A stretch of DNA of 64,000 nucleotides from DATFVJ01 sp963712955 (GTDB taxonomy: Bacteria; Actinomycetota; Actinomycetes; Streptosporangiales; Streptosporangiaceae), in the NCBI GenBank assembly GCA_963712955.1, contig CAVQKF010000010.1, forward strand, positions 124,001-188,000, written 5' to 3'. This document shows, in pieces, positions 46,620 through 56,070 of this stretch; the stretch's first letter is position 1, and each line of letters starts with the position of its first letter. A model generated the notes under the pieces. The model was not told where the DNA came from and did not search any database. It saw only the letters and a program-made list of their open reading frames with translations. Both the position numbers and the translations under genes were made by a program.

Positions 46620-47669
46620 TCAGGCGAGGACGAGGTTGAACAGGTAGCCGACGGCGATGATGCCGGCGGCGACGACGCCGGCGAACGCGGCGAGCAGCTG
46701 GGGCTTGAGGACGCGGCGCAGCAGGATCATCTCCGGCAGGGAAAGCGCGACGACGCTCATCATGAACGCGAGCAGGGTCCCCATCGGCAGGCCCTTCTCG
46801 TAGAGGGCCTGCACCATCGGCATGATTCCGGCGGCGTTGGAGTACAGCGGCACCCCGATCGCGACCGCGACAAGGACGCCGAAGGCGTTGCCCGGGCCGG
46901 CGTAGGTGGTGAAGAAGGCGGCGGGGACCCAGCCGTGGATGATCGCGCCGAGGCCGATGCCGGCAAGCAGGTAGGGCCAGATCTTGCGCAGGATCGTGGC
47001 GACCTCTTCGACGCCCATCTGGATGCGCTGGTCGAAGGTCAGCCCGGCGGCGGGGTCGATGACCTGCCCGCCGAGCTTGGTCTCGAACACGAACGGCTCG
47101 ACCCACCTCTGCACACCCATCTGGCCGAGGACCCAGCCGGCGGCGATCGCGATGACCAGCCCAGCCGCGATGTAAAGGGCGGCGATCTGCCAGCCGAACA
47201 GGCTGAACAACATCCCGATGGCGATCTCGTTGACCAGCGGGCTGGCGATCAGGAAGCTCAGCGTCACCCCGATCGGCACCCCGGCGGCGACGAACCCGAT
47301 GAACGCCGGCACCGCGCTGCACGAGCAGAACGGGGTCACCACCCCGAGCCCGGCCGCCATCACGTTGCCGGCGCCCTCGCGCTTGCCGCCGAGCATGGCG
47401 CGGGTGCGCTCGATGCTCATGTAGGAGCGCAGCACCGTAACGATGAAGATGATCCCGGCCAGCAGCAGGGCGATCTTGATCGTGTCGTAGAGGAAGAAGT
47501 GGATCGTCTCGGTCAGCCGGGCGGCCGGCGCCATCCCCAGCGCGTCATACAGCAACCGGTCCCACAACCAGCCGTTCACCCAGTAGGCGGCCACCCACGC
47601 GGCGGCCGGCGCGGCCAGGGTGAGCCACCGGCCACGCCTGGAGGCCGGCAGCCGCTCGGCGATGCTCAC
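46620..47669 (-). CDS. Permease of the DUF318/YraQ family (349 aa)
   Basis: Eight or more hydrophobic segments and the family markers VTPFCSCSAVPAFIGFVAAGVP, in which a CSCS cysteine pair faces the membrane, and SFLIASPLVNEIAI. Related proteins include the organoarsenical exporter ArsP. ATG 47669 overlaps the arsR stop (4 nt). With ArsR before it and the small disulfide protein after it, export of a thiol-reactive metalloid or metal complex is inferred. Confidence 0.85.
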   Translation of the reverse strand: MSIAERLPASRRGRWLTLAAPAAAWVAAYWVNGWLWDRLLYDALGMAPAARLTETIHFFLYDTIKIALLLAGIIFIVTVLRSYMSIERTRAMLGGKREGAGNVMAAGLGVVTPFCSCSAVPAFIGFVAAGVPIGVTLSFLIASPLVNEIAIGMLFSLFGWQIAALYIAAGLVIAIAAGWVLGQMGVQRWVEPFVFETKLGGQVIDPAAGLTFDQRIQMGVEEVATILRKIWPYLLAGIGLGAIIHGWVPAAFFTTYAGPGNAFGVLVAVAIGVPLYSNAAGIMPMVQALYEKGLPMGTLLAFMMSVVALSLPEMILLRRVLKPQLLAAFAGVVAAGIIAVGYLFNLVLA

Positions 47670-48010
47670 GACGGCACCACCTTACTCGCCAGGACCCCGG
47701 GCAGGGCGGCACGCAGCCGGTCAAGCGCGTCGTCGGCCAGGGCGTAGTCGATCCACCGGCCACGCCGGCGCGTCGTCACCAGACCGGCCTCGCGCAGCAC
47801 CTTCAGGTGGTAGCTGAGCAAGTTGGCCGCGATCGGGACGTGCTCCTGCAGATTGCACACGCACGACGGCTGGCTGGCCAGCCGCTCCAGCACCGTCCAC
47901 CGGATCGGATCGGCCACCGCCGCCAGCAACGACACCGACACATCGGCCCGGCCCGCCAGCGTTTCACCCGTCGTGCCCGCAATCGATTCAATTTCTCTTG
48001 TATCAATCAC
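47666..48010 (-). CDS. ArsR/SmtB-family metal-responsive repressor (114 aa)
   Basis: Winged helix: LLAAVADPIRWTVLERL, then SCVCNLQEHVPIAANLLSYH and LREAGLVTTRRRGRWIDY. The CVC pair at the start of the recognition region is the classical As(III)/metal site. The minus-strand frame stays open to 48418, but an AT-rich operator-like block at about 47990-48020 argues that the gene starts at GTG 48010. It leads a three-gene operon with the permease and disulfide protein. Confidence 0.85.
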   Translation of the reverse strand: MIDTREIESIAGTTGETLAGRADVSVSLLAAVADPIRWTVLERLASQPSCVCNLQEHVPIAANLLSYHLKVLREAGLVTTRRRGRWIDYALADDALDRLRAALPGVLASKVVPS

Positions 48011-48016
48011 AATTGA
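48003..48016. promoter_or_regulatory. ArsR-type operator over the arsR start
   Basis: TCAA-N6-TTGA inside a strongly AT-rich island (TTCAATTTC ... AATTGAAACG) matches the ATCAA-N6-TTGAT-like boxes bound by ArsR/SmtB repressors. It overlaps the proposed GTG, so transcription is probably leaderless or nearly so, and autoregulated. Confidence 0.55.
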
Positions 48017-48030
48017 AACGTAAATGCGGA

Positions 48031-48418
48031 TCACGGCCCGGTCAACCGCACCTCGACCTGTTGCGGGAAGGCAAACCGCCCCAACCGGCGGGACGTTCGA
48101 CCCTGCTGGCGCGACAGAGAGCGCGGGGATCCCCTCGATCCCGTATTCGGCGGCTGCGGGGTCCGCAACCACGTCGTCACCGGCCAGGATGTCGTGGACC
48201 TCCAGGTGGACCCGGCCGGAGGCACCGGCGAAATCCTCGGCGAGCTCGCGGGCCTCCCGGCACAGGCCGCAGCCGGCCACGGCGGGCCCAGCGGGCCAGC
48301 CGGCGAGCACCACCAGCACCCGGGGTCGGCGGCTCCTACGTTGCCTTTCATGCCACGCATCCTTCTCCCCGGCCCAGCCTCCAGGAGGCCACTCCACCAG
48401 GCCGGTCATCTCATTCAC
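48031..48418 (-). CDS. Thioredoxin-like protein with CxxC, frameshifted
   Basis: Minus frame from ATG 48418: RPRVLVVLAGWPAGPAVAGC, with CGLC as the redox pair, then LEVHDILAGDDVVADPAAAE and YGIEGIPALSV (cis-Pro loop). The natural end seems to be RFAFPQQVEVRLTGP-stop at 48031 in the next frame, so a one-base shift lies near 48090. It is immediately upstream of arsR on the same strand. Function: a thiol-disulfide carrier, by fold only. Confidence 0.55.
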
Positions 48419-48974
48419 CCCTCAATCGGGCCCGATCCGCCCCGCTCTACCGCATGGATGCACAAGCAGGCGAAAAGGTGCACGCCACCACGGGGGCCCG
48501 GCCGCGAACACCGTGTTGACCGCCTTCTGCTTGCCGAGGGGGTGGCCGCGCCCGAACTGGCCCTCATCACTCACTGCGGCACTGCTCAAGCATGGCGTTG
48601 GCTGTACGCCGAGGATGTGGCGGCGCGATGGGCATCACCGTGCCGGCCACCAGGTCGGTGTACTCCGCGACCTCGCATCGGCCTCTGTGGCGAGCGCGGC
48701 ACGGGCCAACTCGCGTCTCAACGAGACAGCTTCCCGGTCCCGGCAACACGGCGACCCGGCGACCCCGCGACCTGGTCTGCGGCGGGTCTGCCGTCTCAGC
48801 CACCAGGCCATGCTGACACCGGAGCATCGCGCCGGCAGTGGACACAGCCCGAATGCGCGGCCTAACGAAAGCAGATGAGCGCCCTTGCTGACCGCAGCCC
48901 CGAAGGACTATTCAGCGCTACGCTTGGCCGCACGGGCCGCGAGGAGCTGAGCCGCTGTCGCTCAGACTGAGCGC
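48419..48974. other. Unassigned 556-bp region
   Basis: Several short open frames on both strands; one plus-strand stretch (LLAEGVAAPELALITHCGT, AQAWRWLYAEDVAARW) could be a remnant, but no family was recognised and no start is convincing. Confidence 0.35.
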
Positions 48975-49213
48975 CTACCAGCCGCAACACGGGCAGTGGC
49001 CGTGCGCGTGACCCCCGTGACCACAGCCTGTTCCGTGGCCATAACCGGGCCGCGCCACTGGGCCCAGACCCCGGGCACCTAGCAGCTGTTCGAGGCGTGC
49101 CACGCGTTCACCGAGGTCGCCTACTTGGTCCTCGGCGGGCCCCTCGGCAGACGCCGCCGCAACTCTTCCAGCTCCGATCGGCTTAGGCCAGCAATGATCT
49201 CGTTGATGTCCAT
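48975..49213 (-). CDS. Small His/Cys-rich metal-binding-like protein (frameshifted)
   Basis: ATG 49213: MDINEIIAGLSRSELEELRR RLP (a short amphipathic helix), then after one base shift near 49135 DLGERVARLEQLLGARG (coiled coil) and a tail GYGHGTGCGHGGHAHGHCPC followed by CGW-stop at 48975. The tail has six His and four Cys in about 22 residues, suggesting metal or persulfide binding. No family recognised. The helix-plus-tail design and conserved coding sense across the shift argue that it is a real gene. Confidence 0.5.
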
Positions 49214-49409
49214 CAGCCCGGCCTCACTTCCATCGCCCCAGGTGACGAGCCCAGCATCTTGCTCCTGCCCGCCACCCGTCAGGGGCGAAGGTCCCGCCGC
49301 GACCCGCTCCTACGGCGGTGGCGCAGGAAAATGGCGCGCATCGCGGGACGCGTCGGGATTCGCCGCATCTTCGTGACTGCGGCCGTGGGCCGGGAGGCGG
49401 GTGTACACG

Positions 49410-49800
49410 TTACAAGAGCCGGTAGACGACGAACGCGATGCCGCAGACGACGAGGAACCAGCGCTGCTGCCCGACGATCACGAGAACGACGCCCGACGCG
49501 ATGAGCAGCGCGGGTCCTCTCACGATTGTGGAGAGCAAGGCACCGGCTACGGTGGCGGGGATGCCTCCGAGCAGCGACCAGGCAGCGGCGTGGGGCTGGC
49601 TCCGCGGCGGCGGAGGTAGGGCACGGCGGCCGAGTGCGCCGCAGGAATTGTCGCGGGCAAGGGTGAGGCGACCGCGAGCAGGCCGGGCACACCGTGGACG
49701 GAAAGCAGCGGGGTGGCGATCGACGAACGGCCGACACCGAAGGGCCCTACGAGTGTCCCGATCACTGCACCGGCCGCGACGAATACGGGCCACGGCGCCT
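49410..49800 (-). pseudogene. TauE/SafE exporter C-terminal fragment
   Basis: Minus-strand frames join as IGTLVGPFGVGRSSIATPLL, ASPLPATIPAAHSAAVPYLR and LLGGIPATVAGALLSTIVRG, GVVLVIVGQQRWFLVV, the second half of a TauE-like exporter. A frameshift lies near 49600. The first half is absent. Confidence 0.65.
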
Positions 49801-50129
49801 TCTCGACGATGGTAACCGCGAGGGCGTGACGTCCCGTTGCCTGCAGGAACTCAAGGCTCCGTGGGAGGCGTTCCCGGCATGCGGCCTCGCCGCCGTGGGA
49901 TAGGCCTCGGCCACCCGAGCGGCCCGGGAGGTGGTCGAAGTGTCCGGGTCAACGGGCAGGGCCGTTGGCACGCGCAAGTAGTGGCTGAAACGCGGTGGCT
50001 AGGCCTCGACCGGAGAGGTCAAGGCCTAGCGCGGAGCCGGTCCTGCCCTGCCCTGGGTCCTGCGGCCCGGGTTACGTGGGGCGGTGGAGCAGGCGGGGGT
50101 CCCGGCGGATGCGGTATGGCGGTACCGCG
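49801..50129. other. Unassigned region before a sigma-factor fragment
   Basis: About 330 bp between remnants. Nothing with credible coding sense or known sites was seen. Confidence 0.4.
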
Positions 50130-50312
50130 AGGATGTGTGGCGGCTCGGCACCGCGAGGACGCGGAGGACGTGACCCACAGCGCCCTGCTGAAGGCGGCTG
50201 AGCACCTCGAGGGTTTCCGCTGGGGAGGCAAGCCTGCGGACGTGGCTGCGCCACATCGCCACCAACGAGTGCCGGATGCCACGCCGGCGCAAAGTCCGGG
50301 AAGGCTCAGGTG
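50130..50312 (+). pseudogene. ECF sigma factor fragment (region 2)
   Basis: HREDAEDVTHSALLKAAEHL, EGFRW, then after a one-base shift near 50230 SLRTWLRHIATNECRMPRRR: the region 2.1-2.4 pattern of ECF sigma factors. No region 4 follows; the fragment runs head-on into the convergent ligase gene. Confidence 0.6.
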
Positions 50313-51439
50313 AGCCCGAGGGTGGCGGCGAGGGTGCGGGCCGGCGCTCCGCGGCCTCGATGGCGACATTGAGCGCCGCGGGCACGTCGAGGTCGTCGCT
50401 GAGCAGGTTCCGTATCTCAGTGAGGGCGCCCGGGTGGGCGGCGGTGGCGCCGCGGCCTGCCGCGCTGTAAAGGTCTTCCAGCCGCTCGGTCGCGGCGCCG
50501 AGCAGCGCGGGTGTGTAGTCCCAGCTCTCGCCCCAGCGCCGGTCCAGGATCATCAGCCGCACGGCCGCCGCGGAATGCCCGGCCAGGAGGTGCTGCAGCA
50601 GCACCAGGTTGGCGGCCGACTTGGCCATCTTGGCGCCATCGATGGTGACCGTCCCGACATGCAGCCACGCCCGCGCGTAGGGCCGCACCCCGGTGAAGGC
50701 CTCGGCCATCGCGGCATGGCAGGCGTGATGGGGGAACCGCAGGTCCGCGCCGCCGGCGTGGATGTCCACGCCGACGCCGAACACGGACAAGGCCATCGCG
50801 GCACATTCGGCGTGCCAGCCCGGCCGGCCCTCGCCCCGGGGAGAATCCCAGGCCGGGTGACCCGGTTCGCCCGCCTGCCACACGGCCACGTCGAGCGGAT
50901 AGTCTTTGGCCGGGTCATCGGGCCGGTCCCCGTACTCCGCGGCCAGCCGCACTGCCTCGGCCTGGCCCAGGCCCGCCCGGCCGGCCACGGCACGGCCGCG
51001 GAAGTAGACGCTGCCGCCGCTGGCGTAGGCGCCACCCACCTCCAGCAGCCCGGACGCCAGCCGGATCACCTGCTCGATGTAGCGGTGTGCGTGCGGCTCG
51101 TACTGCGGTGAACGCACCGACAGGGCCGTCATGTCACGGTCGAAGTGAAGCTGCTGGTATAGCGGCGAACGGTGTGTCATAGCGAGCCTCCGCACGCTGC
51201 GCCGCCGCCTCGAGGACATCGTCCACATCGGTGACGTTGCGGCACACTTCGGGCTCGACACCGAGAAAGCGCAGCGTCCGCCCCAGCGCATCAACCCAGA
51301 CGAACGTCGCGGCATGGCCCAGATGCGTCACGTCGTACGGGGTGATCCCGCATGCGTAGATCCGCGCCCGGTCCAGAATCGCCACCCGCTGGCCGCCAAT
51401 TGCTACGCCGGCGCCGCGGGCGGTGTGAGTTGTGGTCAT
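50306..51439 (-). CDS. MshC/CysS-like cysteine ligase (about 377 aa, frameshifted)
   Basis: Class I aminoacyl-tRNA-synthetase fold activating cysteine. The N-terminal GITPYDVTHLGHAATFV, with HxGH, is the form seen in mycothiol ligase MshC rather than ordinary CysRS; then NVTDVDD, WHAECAAMA, HAGGADLRFPHHACH (zinc-site region) and KMAKSAANL in place of KMSKS. A base is lost near 51170 (RYDTPFAAI should continue QQLHFDRDMTALS) and another near 50345, after which TLAATLGLT-stop ends the protein. ATG 51439. It could be a second MshC or a CysS2-like paralogue supplying thiols to the sulfur regulon. Confidence 0.7.
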
Positions 51440-51615
51440 AAGGCCAGTGTCGGTCACTGGGACCCGGCCACATGGCATGGCAGGATCGTCATCGGCGCTG
51501 GCGCGTGCATGCGGCGAAGAACCGCCAGATGACCCGCGTCGCGTTCAGTGTCGTGGACGGGCGGGCCGGGGTGCCCGCGGCAGGGTCGGGGGTCAACGCT
51601 GCGGCGGGCGGCGGG

Positions 51616-52564
51616 TTACACGAGATAGGGGATGTTGCGGGCGGCGGTGTAGACGGCGATGCCGGTGAGCAGGACCGCGAAGGCGAGGGTGAGCCGGGCG
51701 GGTTATGGGTGCGGGTGGCGCCGCGCTGCTCGGCGAGGGAACCGGCGATCGCCGCCGCGGTGAAGACCGCGAGCAGGGGCTAGTCGAGGTGGCTGTGGCC
51801 GCCGAGCCTGGCGAGCAGTGCGGCGGCGCTGTTGATCGCGATGACCAGCAGCGAGGTGCCGACCGCGACGGGCATGTCGAAGCCCAGGGCGAGGACGAGC
51901 GCGGGGACGATGACGAACCCGCCGCCGACGCCGAAGAAGCCCGTGAGCAGGCCGACCGCGGTCGCGGCGGCGACGATCTTGATCGCTGTGCGCGCGGTGA
52001 CGCGGCGCGGGACGGCCGGAACCGCCTGCGGCGCGGGCGAGCGTAGCGGTGGAGCTTCGCTGGCCGTCCGGGCTGCGCACGTGGCCGCCGCCCACGGCAT
52101 CAACCTGGCCGGCGATGTCACCGCCGCTCTCGTCAGGTGTGGGCCTGGCCGCGTCGCCGCCGTATCGCTGGCCGTGCCGCCCGCGCCTGCGGCGTGGGCG
52201 GGGCCGGGCTGGCGCCGGCGGAGCGCCATCGCGGCCGCCGCGACTAGCATAGCGCGGGGAACGCGGTGAGGAGGAGGTGCGGGTCGGCGCTCGCCGACAG
52301 CCGGGTACCCGCGTAGGATCCGGCGACGCCGAGCAGCCCGAAGAGCATTCCCTGGGCGAGGCGGACGTGCCCGGCGCGGGCGTGCGCGGCCATGCCGGCG
52401 AGCGCGGTGATCCCCACGATCAGCAGCGACCCGGTGGTGGCCCCGTGGGCGGGCTGGTGCAGCAGGTAGACGAGGGCGGGGACGGTGAGGATGGACCCGC
52501 CGCCGCCGAGCGCGCCGAGCGACAGGCCGATCAGCAGGCCGGCCGGGATGGCGAGGACGAGCAC
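51616..52564 (-). pseudogene. Second TauE/SafE exporter, interrupted
   Basis: GTG 52564 behind GGAGGTG: PAGLLIGLSLGALGGGGSIL, later GLLTGFFGVGGGFVIVPALV, LLVIAINSAAALLARLGGH, then TAG at 51780 replacing an expected Trp codon (HLD-stop-PLLAVFTAAA), and a shifted end IAVYTAARNIPYLV-stop at 51616. A frame change also lies near 52250. At least one nonsense plus two frameshifts make loss of function likely. It sits downstream of cstR in the same direction. Confidence 0.75.
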
Positions 52565-52628
52565 GCGGACCGCACCTCCGTTCGCCTGCGGCCGGCGCGG
52601 ATGGCTGTCACCGGGCTGGCGCGCGCGG

Positions 52629-52735
52629 TCATGCGACACGCCCGGCGCGGCCGCCTGCGGCGACCACCGCCAGGCCGCCCGGGCCCAGGCGCGCATGCCC
52701 GCGGCCAGGTTGGACACTTGCCCTGTCCGGCCTCG
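52629..52735 (-). pseudogene. Rhodanese C-terminal fragment
   Basis: VSNLAAGMRAWARA, and in the shifted frame GLAVVAAGGRAGRVA-stop, equals the conserved end of rhodaneses (compare NLSGGMHAWASAGG in this window). The catalytic half is missing. It lies between cstR and the second TauE gene, the place where an intact rhodanese would be expected in such operons. Confidence 0.55.
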
Positions 52736-52771
52736 GCTGGTTTCTCCGCACCCAGCGGCAAGGCGAAGCTG

Positions 52772-52966
52772 ATGACCGGCGCGACAGTCATCCTTGTCGC
52801 GGCTGTCGCCCTCGGCAGCGTGGCCGGCTGCGCCCAGGCCACCAATCCGGCCGCCGCGGGCCCGGCGCACCAGGCGGGCGGGCGCCACCGGGTCACCTGG
52901 CCGGCGCGGGGTCCTCGCCCCGGTCAGGGCGCCCGGCCCGCAGCCTTGGCCAGGGCCCGCGGTCAG
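52772..52966 (+). other. Possible lipoprotein signal remnant
   Basis: ATG 52772 gives MTGATVILVAAVALGSVAGC, a good lipoprotein signal with lipobox SVAGC, then low-complexity sequence running into the convergent cstR. Probably a fragment whose body has been lost. Confidence 0.3.
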
Positions 52967-53223
52967 GCAAGCGCGAGGAACAGCTTCTCCAGCTGCTCCT
53001 GGCTCATCGGCGCATCCCCGCCGTCGGCGAGGCACTGCCGCATGCCGCTCGCGACGATCTTGAACCCGGCCCGGTCCAGCGCCTTTGACACCGCCGCGAG
53101 CTGGGTCACGACGTCGGTGCAGTCCCGCCCGGACTCGATCATCGCGATCACCCCGGCCAGCTGCCCCTGGGCCCGGCGCAGCCGGTTGAGCACCGCGCCC
53201 ATCGCCTCCTCGTCGACCTTCAT
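52963..53223 (-). CDS. cstR: CstR-like persulfide-sensing repressor, CsoR/DUF156 family (86 aa)
   Basis: Short all-helical repressor: LNRLRRAQGQLAGVIAMIES, CTDVVTQLAAVSKALDRAG and MRQCLADG. Cys35 and Cys64 match the two conserved Cys of the family, while the position four before the second Cys, His in copper-sensing CsoR, is Gly60. This two-Cys, no-His pattern is that of CstR, which senses reactive sulfur species. ATG 53223 lies behind GGGAGGG, and a palindrome of the type it should bind lies 35 bp upstream, so autoregulation is expected. Likely controller of the five other palindrome-fronted transcription units. Confidence 0.85.
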   Translation of the reverse strand: MKVDEEAMGAVLNRLRRAQGQLAGVIAMIESGRDCTDVVTQLAAVSKALDRAGFKIVASGMRQCLADGGDAPMSQEQLEKLFLALA

Positions 53224-53257
53224 CAGCGGCCCTCCCTGTTGTGGCATCCGTCTCATG

Positions 53258-53273
53258 TTACCCCTGGGGGTAT
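53258..53273. promoter_or_regulatory. CsoR/CstR-type operator 2 (cstR promoter)
   Basis: TTACCCCTGGGGGTAT, 15 of 16 positions of ATACCC-N4-GGGTAT, 35 bp upstream of cstR and beyond the end of the osmC gene. Fits autoregulation. Confidence 0.75.
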
Positions 53274-53308
53274 ATCTCGCCTGGCGTGCTTTCCCGGCGG
53301 CCGCGGGG

Positions 53309-53977
53309 TCAGGCGAGCGCGATGGTGATGTCCGGCTCCTGCCGCAGGGTGTTGTGCACGGTGCAGTGCGACGCGACGGCCAGCAGGCCGGGCTGGCGCC
53401 TGGCCGGGACGCCTGGCGCCGCGATGCGCAGCCGGACGGCGCCGACGCGCGCGGGCCGGTCGGTGGCCATGGTGAACTCGGCCACGACGCGCAGCCCGCC
53501 GCGGTCCAGGTCGTGCCGGGCCAGGTAGCGGCCGGCGTAGTAGGCGACGCACGAGGCGAGTGAGGCGACGAGCAGTTCGGTCGGGGTGGCGGCCGCGTCC
53601 CCGCCGCCGGCGTCGGCGGGCTGATCGACAACGACCGTGTGGCCGCGGGTGGTGATCGCATACGCCTCGCCGCCGGCGTGGGTGACCTCGATCCGCCCCG
53701 CCCCGGCCGGGCCGGCGTCGCCGGGCTCGTCGTCGCGCTCGGCGGCCGCCGCCTGGGTGAGCAATGCCGCGGCGAGGCGGCGTGCCTCCGCGACGGTGAG
53801 TGCGGCCCAGGTGCCATCGTGGCCGTCCGGCGCCTGGCCGATGTCCAGGCTGACGCGCCGGGCCGGGTGCCGCGTGTCGCCGAGGGCAATCCGTCCCGCT
53901 CGCACCTGCCGTCCGCACGTCGTCCGGAAGCCCTGATGTCCGGCTGCGCCGCCGGCATCGGATGCCTCAATCCCCAT
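53309..53977 (-). CDS. OsmC-family thiol peroxidase with N-terminal extension (222 aa)
   Basis: The OsmC domain (about 90-222) shows both redox cysteines, in SLASCVAYYAGRYL and in VASHCTVHNTL. The first 85 residues are an extra domain (LGDTRHPARRVSLDIGQAPD, ALTVAEARRLAAALL). OsmC/Ohr proteins reduce organic hydroperoxides, and some also handle persulfides. ATG 53977 has GAAGGAGG. Operator 3 lies 89 bp upstream, putting it in the CstR regulon. Confidence 0.85.
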   Translation of the reverse strand: MGIEASDAGGAAGHQGFRTTCGRQVRAGRIALGDTRHPARRVSLDIGQAPDGHDGTWAALTVAEARRLAAALLTQAAAAERDDEPGDAGPAGAGRIEVTHAGGEAYAITTRGHTVVVDQPADAGGGDAAATPTELLVASLASCVAYYAGRYLARHDLDRGGLRVVAEFTMATDRPARVGAVRLRIAAPGVPARRQPGLLAVASHCTVHNTLRQEPDITIALA

Positions 53978-54065
53978 CGTGTGCCTCCTTCATCCCCCGG
54001 GACCGGCCCGCAGGCCGCGGCCGGTCCGCCGCGCGCAGCCGTTCCGGATCATTAATTTGATCTGA

Positions 54066-54081
54066 ATACCTACGGGGGTAT
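54066..54081. promoter_or_regulatory. CsoR/CstR-type operator 3 (osmC promoter)
   Basis: ATACCTACGGGGGTAT, one mismatch in the palindromic arms, between osmC (start 53977) and the 3' end of the class V gene. AT-rich flank (AATTTGATCTGAATACC) suggests a promoter. Confidence 0.72.
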
Positions 54082-54147
54082 ATGAAGTGCAACGTTCCGG
54101 GCCGGGCACCGATTCCCCGGTGGCGGCGGCCAGCCGTAGCGCGCCGG

Positions 54148-55939
54148 TCATTGTGACGCTGGCCGGTCCGGTGCGTGATCTTCGGTACCGGGGCTGTGAC
54201 CTGCTGGCCATGGCTGCAGGCAGGCCGGCGGGAGCGGGAACCAGCGCAGCGCCTCGAATTCCGGGCTCAGCCCGGTTGGCCCGTCGTCGATGCTGATGGG
54301 GTGCGATGCCAGCAGCGCCCGGGCCTCCTCCAGGTAGCCGGGGAAGCCCTCTTCGCCCGCCCGGGCGCGGCGCCGGGGGTAGGCCATCTCACCGTCCGGG
54401 CGGTAGGACACCTCAGACAGCAGCAGCGGCGGCCGCGGGGCGCCGGCGGCGTGCCGCCACAGCCCGGTGCGCGGGTCGAAGCGGTAGTCCGGCAGCAGCC
54501 GGTAGCCGCCGGCGGCGATCAGCCCGGCCGCGTCGATGATGTAGTCAGCGGCGTCGCCGGTGATGAAGTAGTTGAAGTTGACCCGGGTCCAGCCGGGCTT
54601 GACCCCGTCGCAGCCCTGGCCGATCTCGTCGCGCAGCGCGTGTGAGCGGGCCGGGCCGATCTCCAGCAGCCGGTGCCCGTACGGCCCGGCGCACGAGCAG
54701 CCGCCGCGCGCCTGGATGCCGAACAGGTCGTTGAGCAGCGCGACGACGAAGTTGTGGTGCAGGTACTGGCGCGCCATGGCGGATCCGGAAGGAGACGACG
54801 GCCAGCCGCCGGGACCGGCGGCTGCCGAGGATCTCGATCCCCGGGCTGTGCTCCCACCGGTCCAGCGCGTGCCGCAAGAGCCGGTCCTCGCTGGCCTGGA
54901 TCACGTCGGTGCCGATGGCCTGCTTGAGCCCGAAGACCATTCCGGCGCGGATCGACTCGACGATCGCCGGGGTGCCGCCCTCCTCGCGGGCGACGGGGTC
55001 GTCGAGGTAGCGGTGGCCGATCGGGTCGACGAAGGCGACGGTTCCGCCGCCCGGGGCGGTGGGCACGGTGTTGCGGACCAGGTCGCGGCGGACCACCAGG
55101 ACGCCGGGTGTCTGCGGGCCGCCGGGGAACTTGTGCGGCGACAGGAAGATCGCGTCCTTGTGGTCCGCGGTGTCTGGCGTGGAACGGGCGACCCGGATCG
55201 GCACGTACGGCGCGGCGGCCGCGTAGTCCCAGAACGACAGCGCGCCGTGGGCGTGCAGCATCTCGGCGACGGCACTGGTGTCGGTGAGGATGCCGGTGAC
55301 GTTGGAGGCGGCGGAGAAGCTGCCGATCAGCAGCGGGCGGCCGGCGAACCGGGCGAGCTGCCGCTCGAGGTCCACGAGGTCGATGTGGCCGTCGGCGTCC
55401 TCCCCGATGACCACCACGTCGGCGATCGACTCCCGCCACGGCAGCTCGTTGGAGTGATGCTCATACGGGCCGGCGAACACCACCGGCCGCTGCGCGGCCG
55501 GGATCTGCGCGGCCAGGTGATACCGCTCGTCCAGCCCGGCCGGGATGCGCAGCTCCATGATGCCGATCAGCTTGTTCACCGCGGCGGTGGCACCCGAGCC
55601 GCAGAAGATGACCAGGTCATCCTCGGTGCCGCCGACGGCGTCGCGGATGATCCGGCGGGCGTCCTCGCGGAGCCGGCTGGTCTGCAGGCCGGTCCCGGAG
55701 CTCTCGGTGTGGGTGTTCGCGTACAGCGGGAGCACGGCATCGCGGATGAAGTCCTCGATGAAATCGATCGACCGGCCGGACGCGGTGTAGTCGGCGTAGG
55801 TCACCCGGCGCGGCCCGAACGGGCCGTCCATCAGCTCGCCCTCACCGATGATCCCGCGCCTGACCCGCTCCAGCAGCGGCGACACCGGCCCGGCCCGCGC
55901 CGCCGCTGAGACCCCGCGGCCTGGTCTGGATGCGCTCAT
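54148..55939 (-). CDS. Class V aminotransferase / cysteine desulfurase-like PLP enzyme (about 597 aa, frameshifted)
   Basis: PLP fold with VTYADYTASGR, FCGSGATAAVNKLIGI, FSAASNVTGI, LSFWDYAAAAPY and the PLP-lysine region FLSPHKFPGGPQTPG. A late loop ARGGCSCAGPYGH resembles the persulfide-forming Cys loop of cysteine desulfurases. Length is greater than SufS/IscS because of an extra C-terminal domain. One base shift lies near 54775 (VSFRIRHGAP then QYLHHNFVVALLND). ATG 55939 follows GAGGAGG. 131 bp behind the thioredoxin gene and probably in its operon. Role inferred: mobilising or consuming cysteine sulfur. Confidence 0.8.
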
Positions 55940-56070
55940 GCCAGCCTCCTCATCGCGGTGACCGCTCCCATGCCGGCCCGCTCGCGTGCCGCCGGCGGCC
56001 CGCCCCGCATCCCGGCACCGGGCTGACGCCCTGTGCCTGCCGGGCTGCTTGCCGGCCTGTTCCGGAAGCC

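Noticed and set aside
47666..48418. A single thioredoxin-ArsR fusion protein
   Set aside because: AT-rich operator in the middle and a natural stop for the thioredoxin part in the neighbouring frame favour two genes.
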